Assembly: GCA_963825405.1 (NCBI GenBank)
Contig: CAWGTB010000003.1
Span: forward strand, 992,001 to 1,056,000
Direction of reading: 5' to 3'
DNA length: 64,000 nucleotides
From: JACPNO01 sp963825405
GTDB lineage: Bacteria; Acidobacteriota; Terriglobia; Bryobacterales; Bryobacteraceae
The notes under the pieces are model-generated. The model made no database searches. It had not been told where the DNA came from and saw nothing but the letters and a program-made list of their open reading frames with translations. Both the position numbers and the translations under genes were made by a program. This document shows positions 15,963 to 24,816 of the stretch, piece after piece (position 1 is the stretch's first letter; every line of letters starts with the position of its first letter).

Positions 15963-17420
15963 ATGCAGATCAAGGTTGAGAAGAGTCCATTGGCGACACT
16001 GACGGGCGATGCGCTGGTGGTGGTGGCTTTCGAAGGCGCGCGGGATGAGCGATTTGCTCCGGCGCTGGCGGACCTTTACACCTCAGGCGAGATTGCCGGC
16101 AAGGCGCTCGAGATGACGCTGGTGCACCAGGCTCCCGGATCGAAAGCCCGGCGATTGCTGCTGGTGGGCGGCGGCGCGGCCGAGAAGTTCGGCTCTACGG
16201 AACTGCGGCGGGCGGCAGCGGCGGCCGTGCGATTTCTCAAACCTAAATCCGTGCAGGATATCACGATGCTCTTGGAGGCGGGTTTCGCGACGGCCGAACA
16301 CGTGGCGGCGGCGGTTGAGGGCGCGCTGCTGGGCGATTACGAACCGGACGTCCACAAGAGCGAGAAGAAAGATGTCAAAACAGTGAAGCAATTCACCGTG
16401 GCGGTGCCGGGAGGCGGGGCGGAATTGGATGCCGCCGCCGAACGCGGGCGCATCCTTGGCGAATCGCAAAACCTGGCCCGCGAACTGGGCAACGAACCCG
16501 CTAACCGGATGACGCCCTTACGCCTGGCCGAGCGCGCCCGGCAAATGGCCGCCGAACAAGGGCTCGAGTGCGAAGTGCTGGACCAGGACCGCATGAAGCA
16601 GCTCGGCATGGGCGCGCTGCTGGGTGTGGCCATGGGCAGCGCCGAGCCCCCCGTGTTGATCGTGCTGCGCTATCATCCGGCATCCGCGAAGAGCGACGCT
16701 CACCTGGGTCTGGTGGGGAAAGGGGTCACCTTCGACACCGGCGGCATTAGCATCAAGCCCGCCGACGGGATGGAGAAAATGAAGTACGACATGATGGGCG
16801 GCGCCGCGATGATCGGGGCTATGCGTGCCATCGCACAATTGAAGCCGCCGCTTGCGGTGACGGCTTTTATCCCTGCGGTCGAAAACATGCCAGGTAGCCG
16901 GGCGCAGCGTCCGGGAGACATCGTGACCACGCTATCGGGAAAAACCGTGGAAGTGTTGAATACCGACGCCGAAGGCCGGCTCATCCTGGCGGATGCGCTA
17001 GTCTACGCGCGCCAGCAGGGATGCACGCATCTGATCGATGCCGCGACACTCACCGGCGCCGTCGTGGTGGCGCTGGGGCATATCAATGTGGGTGCTTTCG
17101 CCAATGACGACAAGCTGCTGGAGAAATTGCTGGCGGCAGCGCGCGCCGAAGGCGAGAAGACCTGGCCCATGCCGATGGACGAAGAATACAAAGAGCTGCT
17201 CAAGAGCGCCTTCGCCGACATGGGCAACATCGGGGGCCGCTGGGGCGGAGCAATCAGCGCGGCTATGTTTCTCAAGGAATTTGCCGATCCGACGCCGTGG
17301 GTGCACCTGGACATCGCAGGCACGGCGTGGCTGGACGACGCCAAGCCCTACATGGCCAAAGGGCCGACGGGCGTGTGCGTACGCACGTTCGTCAATCTGG
17401 CGATGAACTGGAACGTCTAG
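15963..17420 (+). CDS. pepA: Leucyl aminopeptidase (M17 family)
   Basis: This 485-residue two-metal aminopeptidase removes N-terminal residues from peptides in the cytoplasm. The N-terminal macro-like domain covers about 1-160. The catalytic domain has KGVTFDTGGISIKP with the metal-binding Lys and Asp, and the M17 signature NTDAEGRLILADAL. The ATG at 15963 is chosen because GGGAGG lies about a dozen bases upstream and it gives the family N-terminus (QIKVEKSPLATL). The frame stays open upstream inside smpB. The 3' end overlaps the convergent dehydrogenase gene by 29 bases. Confidence 0.93.
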   Translation: MQIKVEKSPLATLTGDALVVVAFEGARDERFAPALADLYTSGEIAGKALEMTLVHQAPGSKARRLLLVGGGAAEKFGSTELRRAAAAAVRFLKPKSVQDITMLLEAGFATAEHVAAAVEGALLGDYEPDVHKSEKKDVKTVKQFTVAVPGGGAELDAAAERGRILGESQNLARELGNEPANRMTPLRLAERARQMAAEQGLECEVLDQDRMKQLGMGALLGVAMGSAEPPVLIVLRYHPASAKSDAHLGLVGKGVTFDTGGISIKPADGMEKMKYDMMGGAAMIGAMRAIAQLKPPLAVTAFIPAVENMPGSRAQRPGDIVTTLSGKTVEVLNTDAEGRLILADALVYARQQGCTHLIDAATLTGAVVVALGHINVGAFANDDKLLEKLLAAARAEGEKTWPMPMDEEYKELLKSAFADMGNIGGRWGGAISAAMFLKEFADPTPWVHLDIAGTAWLDDAKPYMAKGPTGVCVRTFVNLAMNWNV

Positions 17421-18363
17421 CCGCTTTTTCCGAGCGGAGAAACTCGATGATAAAGCGGTCGCGGCGCTCCTTCACTTCGGCGATGGATTTCTTGGACCAA
17501 TCGTAAAATCCTTTTCCGGATTTGACGCCTAGGTCGCCGCGGGCCACCATGGCGTGATAGTAATCCGGCGCGTGCGGCAGGTTGTAGAGGTCGCCGGAGA
17601 CGTACTCGTTGATGCTCAGAGCCATGTCGAGGCCCACGGCATCCTGATGCTCAAAAATGCCGTAAGCTGGAAAACGCAGGCCAAAGCCTTTCTTGGCCAC
17701 GGTATCGACATCCTCGACATCGGCGATTCCTTCGGCGACGATGTGCACCGCCTCCCGGACCAGAGCCATTTGCAGGCGGTTGCCCAATTGCCCGGGGCGG
17801 TCTTTCTTCACGACTACCGGCGTTTTTCCGCAGGCCACGAGAAGTTCGCGGATCGCCGCCACGGCCTCTAGTGAGGTGTACTCGCCGCGCACGATTTCAA
17901 CCAGCGGCATCAGATGCGCCGGGTTCCAGAAATGTGTGGTCAGGACGCGCTCCGGGCGGATGCAGGCGGAAGCGATGGCGGTGATGCTGAGGCCGGACGT
18001 ATTGCTGGCGAGCACGGCGTCAGGCCTGGCCGCGCCATCCATGCGCGCGAATAGCTCCTGCTTGAATTCCATGTTCTCGGGGGTGGATTCAATCACCAGA
18101 TCCACATGCGCGATGGCGGTGTCGAAATCCGAAGAGGCGCTGAGAGCCGCCGCCGCTTGCGTGGCTGCGTCGACCTCCGCCAGGCCATTCTCTGCGAGCG
18201 ATCGCAGGTGGGCGTGAGCGGCATTGAGGCCAAGGGTAGCGCTCTCGGAAGTCCGGCTCACGATGACGGCCGGGACGCCACCCAAAGCCAGGGTTACAGC
18301 GATGCCGGGGCCCATCATTCCGGTACCGATGACGGCGGCAGTATGAAAGCGGGAGAGAGACAT
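17392..18363 (-). CDS. 3-hydroxyacyl-CoA dehydrogenase family protein
   Basis: This 323-residue protein from the ATG at 18361-18363 has a Rossmann NAD-binding site (AAVIGTGMMGPGIAVTLAL) near residues 7-25. It also has VDLVIESTPENMEFKQELF, LASNTSGLSITAIA and FWNPAHLMPLVEIVRG with the catalytic His-Glu region, and a C-terminal helical domain (GQLGNRLQMALVREA). It oxidises a 3-hydroxyacyl-CoA or a related hydroxy acid. The single-domain form suggests a stand-alone enzyme rather than a FadB-type fusion. A longer open frame from 18399 lacks a good start context. Confidence 0.88.
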   Translation of the reverse strand: MSLSRFHTAAVIGTGMMGPGIAVTLALGGVPAVIVSRTSESATLGLNAAHAHLRSLAENGLAEVDAATQAAAALSASSDFDTAIAHVDLVIESTPENMEFKQELFARMDGAARPDAVLASNTSGLSITAIASACIRPERVLTTHFWNPAHLMPLVEIVRGEYTSLEAVAAIRELLVACGKTPVVVKKDRPGQLGNRLQMALVREAVHIVAEGIADVEDVDTVAKKGFGLRFPAYGIFEHQDAVGLDMALSINEYVSGDLYNLPHAPDYYHAMVARGDLGVKSGKGFYDWSKKSIAEVKERRDRFIIEFLRSEKAARRSSSSPD

Positions 18364-18400
18364 GCTGCGCAGTATAGCCGAAGACAGGCGGTGGATCAAA

Positions 18401-18450
18401 TAAGACTATTTTGTCTTAATATTGCAAATTAGAAGTCACAGTTCTATATT
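18401..18450 (+). promoter_or_regulatory. Two inverted repeats upstream of the DUF4143 ATPase gene
   Basis: TAAGAC-TATTTT-GTCTTA (18401-18418) is a perfect 6-base-arm repeat. AAATTAGAAG-TCACA-GTTCTATATT (18426-18450) is an imperfect one. Its left half, within TGCAAATTAGAAGT at 18423-18436, recurs exactly downstream of the gene at 19635-19648. The stretch is unusually AT-rich. It may hold operators or the end of a mobile cassette. Confidence 0.6.
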
Positions 18451-18456
18451 GTTGAT

Positions 18457-19626
18457 GTGTACTTGGCCCGCATCAGCGCTCCCCGGCTGCAAAGCCTGGT
18501 CCGGCAGTTTCCCGCCGTCGCGATCCTGGGGCCGCGTCAGTGCGGTAAGACCACGCTCGTGCGGCGTCTTTTTCCCAATGCCGAGATGTTCGATTTAGAG
18601 CGTCCCTCCGATGTAACCCGCCTGGAGGCCGACCCGGAGTACACTCTGCGCACGCTCAAGGGGCCGGTGATTCTGGACGAGGCCCAACGCATGCCGGCGC
18701 TGTTTCCGGTATTGCGCGCACTGATCGACGAGCGCCGCAAAACCCGCGGCCGCTTCATTCTGCTTGGCTCCGCCCACCCGAGCCTGGTGCGCGGCATTTC
18801 CGAGTCGCTGGCCGGGCGCATCGGTTTTCTGGATCTTTTCCCGCTCTGCTATTCCGAGGTGGCGCAGACGCGCGTCACTTTGGCGGACCTGTGGCTGAGG
18901 GGCGGCTTTCCGGAGCCTTGCCTGCACCCGGCGCGTCGTTCCCGCCGCGACTGGATGGATGGCTACATACGCACTTTTCTGGAGCGCGACCTGGCCGGGT
19001 TGGCTTTGGACGTCTCCGCCGCGCAAATCCGGCGTTTCTGGAACATGCTGGCGTACGCGCACGGCACTCTCTGGAATGCATCGGAGCTGGGGCGCGCCCT
19101 CGGCTTGTCGTACCACACGGTGAGCCGCTACGCCGATATTCTGGAGCAGGCATTTTTGCTGCGCCGCCTGCCGCCGTACTTTGTCAATCTGAACAAGCGC
19201 ATGGTCAAGAGCCCGAAGGTATATCTCACCGACACCGGGTTGCTGCATGCATTCCTTGGAATCGAGAGCGCCCGGCAACTGGATGTTTCGCCGCAGCGAG
19301 GCGCCAGTTGGGAGGGATTCATTATTGAGCAGATCGTGCGGCGGGAGAAGTTGGCTCACCCGGCCAGCCAATTTTATTTCTGGCGCACGGCCACGGGCCA
19401 GGAGGTTGATTTGATTGTGGAGCGCGGCGGAGAGCGCATCGGGGTCGAGATCAAGGTGGGCGCGCATGTGGCGGGCTCGGATTTCAAGAACCTGCGCGTC
19501 GCCATGGACGACTTGAAGTTGACGCGGGCGTGGCTGGTAAATCAGACTGACCGTCGCTACTCGCCTTTACCCGGGATTCAGGTGATTCCGGCTCAGCAAC
19601 TCCTGGCAGGCCGATGGCTGCTTTAA
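18457..19626 (+). CDS. AAA ATPase with DUF4143 C-terminal domain
   Basis: This 389-residue protein has Walker A GPRQCGKTT near residue 26, Walker B VILDEAQ near 71 and a sensor-like LLGSAHPSL near 103. The C-terminal DUF4143 domain has ILEQAFLLRRLPPYF and SPKVYLTDTGLLHAF, and ends with EVDLIV...GVEIKVG, a D...ExK pattern like the PD-(D/E)xK nuclease fold. The family (COG1373) is widespread, patchy and often horizontally acquired; its function is not established. The GTG at 18457 is the start. The gene stands alone and is bracketed by matching palindromic sequences on both sides, suggesting self-regulation or cassette-like mobility. Confidence 0.85.
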   Translation: MYLARISAPRLQSLVRQFPAVAILGPRQCGKTTLVRRLFPNAEMFDLERPSDVTRLEADPEYTLRTLKGPVILDEAQRMPALFPVLRALIDERRKTRGRFILLGSAHPSLVRGISESLAGRIGFLDLFPLCYSEVAQTRVTLADLWLRGGFPEPCLHPARRSRRDWMDGYIRTFLERDLAGLALDVSAAQIRRFWNMLAYAHGTLWNASELGRALGLSYHTVSRYADILEQAFLLRRLPPYFVNLNKRMVKSPKVYLTDTGLLHAFLGIESARQLDVSPQRGASWEGFIIEQIVRREKLAHPASQFYFWRTATGQEVDLIVERGGERIGVEIKVGAHVAGSDFKNLRVAMDDLKLTRAWLVNQTDRRYSPLPGIQVIPAQQLLAGRWLL

Positions 19627-19634
19627 AAAAGTCA

Positions 19635-19662
19635 TGCAAATTAGAAGTACGCCTTCTAATTT
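19635..19662. repeat. Perfect hairpin downstream of the DUF4143 ATPase gene
   Basis: AAATTAGAAG-TACGC-CTTCTAATTT (arms 19638-19647 and 19653-19662) is a perfect 10-base-arm inverted repeat starting 11 bases after the stop codon. TGCAAATTAGAAGT at 19635-19648 is identical to 18423-18436 upstream, so the gene lies between exact 14-base direct repeats. A terminator role is possible, but a T-run is lacking. Confidence 0.75.
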
Positions 19663-19745
19663 ACACAGTTTGAGCCCGTCATCCCTCCCGTGCCCCTTGC
19701 GCAGTTGCGCCCATGCCCGGTCTGCTGACAAAATAACCTAGCTCT

Positions 19746-20999
19746 ATGAGACTACGCGTGCTGGGTATCGTGCTGGCGGGGGGAAAGGGAAGCCGGCTTT
19801 ATCCGCTTACCAAGGAGCGCGCCAAGCCCGCCGTGCCTTTCGGCGGCAAATACCGCATTATCGATTTCGTTCTCAGCAATTTTATCAACTCGGGAATCAA
19901 CTCCATTTATGTGTTGACCCAGTTCCGCAGCCAGTCGCTGCTGCAGCATCTGAACGAAGGCTGGCAGTTTGGCGGGCTGCTCAAGAATCAGTTCATCATT
20001 CCCGTGCCGGCGCAGATGCGATCGCCGGGGGAGACCTGGTATCAGGGCACCGCGGATGCCATCTACCAGAACATCAACCTGATCGAGCAGGCCGATCCGC
20101 ATGTGGTGGCGATCTTTGGCGCCGACCACATTTACCGCATGAACTTGACCAGCATGATCGAGTTCCATCAGCACAAGAGCGCGCAGGTCACGGTGGCGGC
20201 GATTCCGGTGGAGCGGCAGTTGGCTTCCCAATTTGGTGTGATCGAGACGGGGGTGGACGGCAGAATCGTGCGCTTCCACGAAAAGGATCCCAACGCACCT
20301 AACATTCCGGGCGACCCCGATCAGGTTTACGCTTCGATGGGCAACTACGTCTTTTCGACGCGCACGCTGCTGCGCGAATTGCACGATGACGCCGCCAATC
20401 CGGCCAGCTCGCATGATTTCGGACGCGATATTCTGCCGGCCTTGGTGGAGCGGGCGGCGGCCTACGCCTACAATTTCCAGAGCAACCAGATTCCCGGCGA
20501 GCCCGCCGGCGCGGCCGCCTACTGGCGCGATGTCGGTACGATCGACGCCTATTACGAAGCCAATATGGATCTGCGCTCGGTTTCGCCCGCATTGAATCTC
20601 TATAACCGTGAGTGGCCGCTACGCACCACCGGATTTTCCGATGCGCCCGCAAAGTTCACCTTCGACGACGAGGACCGGCGCGGGCAGGCCATCGACTCGG
20701 TGGTCTCCGGCGGCTGCATTCTTTCAGGCGGCATTGTGCGCAATTCGGTCCTGGGCCGCGGCGTGCGGGTCCACGCGGGCGCGACCGTCGAGGATTCGAT
20801 CATTCTCGATCAGTGCGACATCGGACGCCGTTCGCGTGTGCGCCGGGCCATTCTGGACAAAAATGTGCGCGTGCCGGAAGACGCCTCGATCGGTTACGAT
20901 CTGGCACATGACCGCCGCTTCCACCACGTGACCGACAGCGGCATTGTGGTGGTAGAAGGCAACCGTTCTGCGGTCGAGGTGTCGACGCTGTTCGTCTGA
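19746..20999 (+). CDS. glgC: Glucose-1-phosphate adenylyltransferase
   Basis: This 417-residue enzyme makes ADP-glucose from ATP and glucose-1-phosphate, the committed step of glycogen synthesis. It has the nucleotidyltransferase signature GIVLAGGKGSRLYPLT with the PP-binding loop, then KPAVPFGGKYRIIDF, WYQGTADAIYQN, IFGADHIYRM and HEKDPN. A C-terminal left-handed beta-helix begins near residue 310 (SVVSGGCILSGGIVRNSVLG). Length and motifs are complete. No other glycogen genes adjoin it. The next gene starts 16 bases after the stop. Confidence 0.95.
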   Translation: MRLRVLGIVLAGGKGSRLYPLTKERAKPAVPFGGKYRIIDFVLSNFINSGINSIYVLTQFRSQSLLQHLNEGWQFGGLLKNQFIIPVPAQMRSPGETWYQGTADAIYQNINLIEQADPHVVAIFGADHIYRMNLTSMIEFHQHKSAQVTVAAIPVERQLASQFGVIETGVDGRIVRFHEKDPNAPNIPGDPDQVYASMGNYVFSTRTLLRELHDDAANPASSHDFGRDILPALVERAAAYAYNFQSNQIPGEPAGAAAYWRDVGTIDAYYEANMDLRSVSPALNLYNREWPLRTTGFSDAPAKFTFDDEDRRGQAIDSVVSGGCILSGGIVRNSVLGRGVRVHAGATVEDSIILDQCDIGRRSRVRRAILDKNVRVPEDASIGYDLAHDRRFHHVTDSGIVVVEGNRSAVEVSTLFV

Positions 21000-21015
21000 G
21001 GATTCCACAATCTTG

Positions 21016-22173
21016 ATGTTCTTCCTTGTATTAGTGGCGATCTTGCTGGCGGCGCTGAATGCAGGCGCGCAAACTCCTGCCGGTAAATTGTGGGGTGAAC
21101 TCGCGGCCAAACGGGAAAAGTTGCCCGGCCTGCATCAGGAATTCGAGTACATCCGCACACTCAAGACGGCAACCGGCGACCAGTCCAACAAGCATCAAAT
21201 TATTGTCGATGCCGCTCCGGGCCAATGGCGTGAGGAGTCCGTCTCCGGCTCCGGAAGCCACATCCGGATCTTCGACGGCGAGGACCTTTACTCGATGGAT
21301 GCGGGCGGGGACGAATTCGTTCGGACCAAACGCCGGTCCAAAAAAGAGGGAGATCCGGTCCCGTCCCCTTACAGTCTCAGCGATCCCGATTGGTCGAAGG
21401 CGGTCGAGTTGGAGCGCCGGCCGTGCGGGATTCCCGGATCGACCCACGAATGCGTTTTCCTGGAGGTGGCTCTCAAGAAGTGGACACGGGGAAGTCCCTC
21501 CAATTTAACGAAGATGGTAAAAGGCACCGAGCGGCTAGTGGTCGATACGGAGACTGGTCTGCTAATGTCAGCGCGGACCGTGCAAGCCATCAGTAGCACA
21601 AGAGGTGGATACCAATCGGACATCACCTATCTGCTGAAGCGCATGAGCTACGGGGCGCCGGTGGATGCGAGTCTTTTCAAGTTGACCAACGGCATGCACG
21701 AGGTCAAGGAGGCTTCCTCCTGGAACGCGGCGACAATCAAAAAACGGCTGGAAGGAAAACCGGCTCCTGAAATGGTTGTCATAGATATCCAGGGAAAACC
21801 GGTCACGCTGTCCTCATTCAAAGGAAAGACCGTGCTAATCGATTTTTGGACCACCTGGTGTCCACCTTGCCGCGCCGATGCGCCGGCGCTGGACAAGCTG
21901 TACCGCAAGTACGGCGACCGGGATTTCATGATTGTCGGGATTTCGGTGAACGAGGATCGGGCGACTGTCGAAAAGTTTCTAAAACAGAATCCGCATGACT
22001 TTCCGATCGTCCTGACAACGGAAAACGAGATGCCCCGGCCATACCAGATCGGCATCTTTCCAACTTATATCGTGATCGACAAGGATGGCGCGCTCGCCGC
22101 AGCGGAGCAGGGAAACCAGGGTTTCGGTGCGCTGCGCAAACTGCTCACCAAAGTGGGCCTGGAAGTCGAGTAG
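21016..22173 (+). CDS. Secreted TlpA-like thiol-disulfide protein with an N-terminal LolA-like domain
   Basis: This 385-residue protein has a signal peptide (MFFLVLVAILLAALNAGA). The N-terminal part (about 25-230) resembles lipoprotein-sorting or DUF2092-type beta domains (FEYIRTLKTATGD, IRIFDGEDLYSMDAGG, RLVVDTETGLLMS). The C-terminal thioredoxin fold has the redox motif WCPPC near residue 283 and the cis-Pro region IFPTYIVIDKDG. It probably acts in the periplasm as a reductase or in maturation of exported proteins. The ATG at 21016 is chosen over an adjacent TTG. Confidence 0.82.
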   Translation: MFFLVLVAILLAALNAGAQTPAGKLWGELAAKREKLPGLHQEFEYIRTLKTATGDQSNKHQIIVDAAPGQWREESVSGSGSHIRIFDGEDLYSMDAGGDEFVRTKRRSKKEGDPVPSPYSLSDPDWSKAVELERRPCGIPGSTHECVFLEVALKKWTRGSPSNLTKMVKGTERLVVDTETGLLMSARTVQAISSTRGGYQSDITYLLKRMSYGAPVDASLFKLTNGMHEVKEASSWNAATIKKRLEGKPAPEMVVIDIQGKPVTLSSFKGKTVLIDFWTTWCPPCRADAPALDKLYRKYGDRDFMIVGISVNEDRATVEKFLKQNPHDFPIVLTTENEMPRPYQIGIFPTYIVIDKDGALAAAEQGNQGFGALRKLLTKVGLEVE

Positions 22174-22189
22174 GCTCGCGTTTCCTGAC

Positions 22190-22255
22190 TCAGCTGCGAA
22201 GGTTCTTTTCGGTCTCTCCGATGTAGCCAGCCTTCACGTTCGTTTTGGTTTTCAT
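22190..22255 (-). CDS. Micro-ORF with KTNVKAG motif (21 aa)
   Basis: The ATG at 22253-22255 encodes 21 residues starting MKTKTNVKAG and ending ETEKNLRS. AAGGAG at 22268-22273 lies 12 bases upstream, which is a little far. Short peptides opening with K-x-K-T-N-V-K-A-G recur, from memory, as unannotated genes in Acidobacteriota and some other phyla, and may be ribosomal natural-product precursors or signal peptides. No modifying enzyme is next to it. The gene is convergent with the TlpA-like gene (17 bases between stops). A longer 71-codon frame from 22405 exists, but the internal ATG fits the peptide pattern better. Confidence 0.45.
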   Translation of the reverse strand: MKTKTNVKAGYIGETEKNLRS

Positions 22256-22695
22256 TGCTTTGCCTGCTCCTTCACCCTTAACTAAAGCAAGCCGTTTGCC
22301 GATCGGGAACCATCGGCGAGTGAGTCTGCTGCCCGAGGCGAAACCATTGCTCCAGCAGGAGATCACGGAATGGCAGAGTGCAGGAGTAAACCCCGCTTCG
22401 GCCATAGCGACGGCGAACTAGCTATCCCAAAAGATAGGTACAGGGCCGAACAGGTAGGCTCGTTGGCGAGCAGATTCCGGCGGGAATTAAAAGGAGAATT
22501 TGGCGAATTTGACGCAAATTTTGACGCGTAATGCTTGCCTTCATACACCATGAATGAATTTTTTGGATAACGTAGCGCGGATCTGTTAGACAGCTACTGT
22601 GGGCTGGATGAATGACTCCCGGCCTTGCGGTTCTGGTTTTCGCTGCTGGGAGTTCCACCGCAACGGATCCGAGTCCACCGAAGAAAAAGACGACA
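22256..22695. other. Intergenic region between micro-ORF and tadE-like gene
   Basis: This 440-base stretch has no convincing gene. It holds the leader of the micro-ORF on the minus strand, a short hairpin (CTATC-CCAAAA-GATAG, near 22422-22437) and direct repeats TTTGACGC...TTTTGACGC near 22507-22526. The last could include a -35 element for the plus-strand tad genes. Short open frames exist on both strands here but show no family features. Confidence 0.4.
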
Positions 22696-23322
22696 ATGCC
22701 AAATCGAAATAGCCAGCGCCGCAGAGGATCCAGCACCATCGAATTCGTCCTTGTTTCGTCCGTGTTTCTCGTGCCCCTTCTGCTGGGCCTGTTCTCGGTC
22801 GGGTTTGGCCTTATCCGTGACATGCAGGGCGTGCAGCTCACCCGCGATGTCGGCCACATGTGGGCGCGCGGCGTCGATTTCTCGACCCAGCAGAATCAGG
22901 ATTTGTTGGCAAACCGGCTGGCCCAGGGATTGAGCCTGGTCAGTAACTCCGGCAGCGTCACCGGCGGAATGACTGGCAAAGGCGTGGTAGTGCTTTCGAT
23001 TTTCACCAATATCGGCGCGGGCACGTGTAACAACTGCAATAACGGCGGGCACACCGTGCTGGTGAGGCGGATCGTCATCGGCAATCACGCAAAGTTCACC
23101 AGCGCCTACGGCACGCCGGATTCGTCGTTGATCAATCAGACTACCGGCGCAATCGCGAATTACTCCACGGACGTTTCCGCCAGAGCCGACAATTTTAACA
23201 ATGTGATGGCCATGAACGCGGGCGACATCACTTACTTCGCGGAAACGTATTTTGTTTCTCCTGACCTGGCTCTACCGGGACTGTTTCCGGGTCTGGCGGC
23301 GTATTCGAACGCAGTTTTCTAA
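22696..23322 (+). CDS. TadE-like pilus assembly / pseudopilin protein
   Basis: This 208-residue protein from the ATG at 22696 has a basic N-terminus (MPNRNSQRRRG) and a TadE-type helix SSTIEFVLVSSVFLVPLLLG near residues 12-40. A short extracytoplasmic domain with a CNNCNN pair follows. TadE/TadF proteins are minor pilins of the Flp/Tad apparatus. A longer open frame from 22612 has no family features before this ATG. The gene pairs with the TadG-like gene 21 bases downstream. The motor and secretin genes of a Tad system are not in the window. Confidence 0.78.
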   Translation: MPNRNSQRRRGSSTIEFVLVSSVFLVPLLLGLFSVGFGLIRDMQGVQLTRDVGHMWARGVDFSTQQNQDLLANRLAQGLSLVSNSGSVTGGMTGKGVVVLSIFTNIGAGTCNNCNNGGHTVLVRRIVIGNHAKFTSAYGTPDSSLINQTTGAIANYSTDVSARADNFNNVMAMNAGDITYFAETYFVSPDLALPGLFPGLAAYSNAVF

Positions 23323-23343
23323 AGACATCGGAGCTTAAACACT

Positions 23344-24816
23344 ATGAGTGCACCCGTAATCAACCACCCGCGGCGTAAAGGCATCGCCGTCATCCTGACT
23401 ACGCTATCGATGTTCGTCATCGTGCCCATGGTGGGCCTGGGGATCGATGTCAGCACTCTCTATATTGTCCGCGCGAAGCTTTACGAAGCCGCCGATGCGG
23501 CCGCTCTGGCCGGCGCCCGCGCGCTCTCGCAGGGCTCCGACAGCAACACGCAAACTTCCAACGCTCAGACGATTGCCACGCGGTATTTCAACGCCGATTT
23601 TCCCACTGGCTTCTGGGGCGCCACCAACATCACGCTCAGTACGCCAGCCGTGGATAGCACAGCGGTTCCCAACTACCGCACCGTATCCATTACGGCCAGC
23701 GTGCAGGCGCCTCTCTATTTTCTGCGGATTTTCGGTTCAACCAGCAGCACCATTTCCGTCACCACGCAGGCCGCGCGCCGCGATGCCATGGTGATGCTGG
23801 TGCTGGATCGTTCGTCCTCGATGAACTACGCGTTCCAGGGCAGCACGGCGTGCGCCATCCTCAAACCGGACGCCATCCAATTTCTAAGCAACTTTGCACC
23901 CGGCCGCGACATGGTCGGCCTGGTCGTGTTCGGCTCCACTTCTTATCTATCCCCGGCGCGCACGAATTTCGATCAGCCGGATGCCAACGGCTATACGATC
24001 GCTTCGCTCATCAATCAAATCTCTTGCGGCGGCAACACCAACACTTCGGAAGCTATGGAAGAAGCCTACCAGCAAATCAGGACCGTCAATTCAACCACCC
24101 GCGCCAATGTGATCGTGCTGATGACCGACGGGCGCCCCAACGGCTTTACCGGCGACTATACGAATAAGCGCCTGCACACAGGTTCGTGCGATTCCGCCAA
24201 CAGGCCGTTGATCGGCGTGCTGGCCCAATGGGCGGGAGGGCCGAACGCGACCGGCACGACCGCCGGCCTGATGAACTACTCGACCAACAGCATCACCAAC
24301 GCCAACGAAGGCGCCACTGCCAACAGCGGCGGCTGCAATTTTAATACCAGCGGAGACCTGACCCAGGTTCCCAATGATCTCTCCGGTATGCCCGCGACCG
24401 ACGTTTATGGGAACGCCGCCAACGGCCCCTACAGCTCTTACAATCCGAACTTTCCTTACAACGGAGCCAACGCCACGCTAACCGGTGTGAGCTCGCCGCA
24501 AATGATTGAAGTGGCGTCCACCAATGTTCTGGACAACGAAGGCACCAAGGTCCGGACCGACGCCACATTGAAACCCTCGATTTACACCATTGCGCTCGAA
24601 GGCAACTCGCCCGGCGATCCTCCCGATACTTTGATTCTTCGCAAGCTGGCCAACGATCCCAGCATGGAGAACGATCCGGATGCGACGGCACGGACCTTTT
24701 ATCAGCAACAGAAAACGCAGCCCAAGGGCTATTTTGCTGACGCGCCCGATCCTTCCCAGTTGTTCGCGGCGTTCAGCACGATCGCCACGCAAATCGTCAT
24801 CAGGCTTTCGCGCTAG
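23344..24816 (+). CDS. TadG-like protein with von Willebrand factor A domain
   Basis: This 490-residue protein has an N-terminal TadG-type helix (KGIAVILTTLSMFVIVPMVGLGIDVS) followed by YIVRAKLYEAADAAALAGARAL, the Flp-pilus TadG signature. A VWA domain follows with MIDAS DRSSSM near residue 155 and VIVLMTDGRPN near 257. A long Asn/Thr/Gly-rich loop (about 295-385) is inserted in the VWA domain. It is likely anchored in the inner membrane and acts in pilus assembly or surface adhesion. The 3' end overlaps the convergent membrane gene remnant by 17 bases. Confidence 0.82.
   Translation: MSAPVINHPRRKGIAVILTTLSMFVIVPMVGLGIDVSTLYIVRAKLYEAADAAALAGARALSQGSDSNTQTSNAQTIATRYFNADFPTGFWGATNITLSTPAVDSTAVPNYRTVSITASVQAPLYFLRIFGSTSSTISVTTQAARRDAMVMLVLDRSSSMNYAFQGSTACAILKPDAIQFLSNFAPGRDMVGLVVFGSTSYLSPARTNFDQPDANGYTIASLINQISCGGNTNTSEAMEEAYQQIRTVNSTTRANVIVLMTDGRPNGFTGDYTNKRLHTGSCDSANRPLIGVLAQWAGGPNATGTTAGLMNYSTNSITNANEGATANSGGCNFNTSGDLTQVPNDLSGMPATDVYGNAANGPYSSYNPNFPYNGANATLTGVSSPQMIEVASTNVLDNEGTKVRTDATLKPSIYTIALEGNSPGDPPDTLILRKLANDPSMENDPDATARTFYQQQKTQPKGYFADAPDPSQLFAAFSTIATQIVIRLSR

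Noticed and set aside
22274..22440. Possible riboswitch upstream of the micro-ORF
   Set aside because: The stretch was compared from memory with cyclic-di-GMP, TPP and cobalamin patterns on both strands and no consensus core fits. Only one short hairpin is clear.
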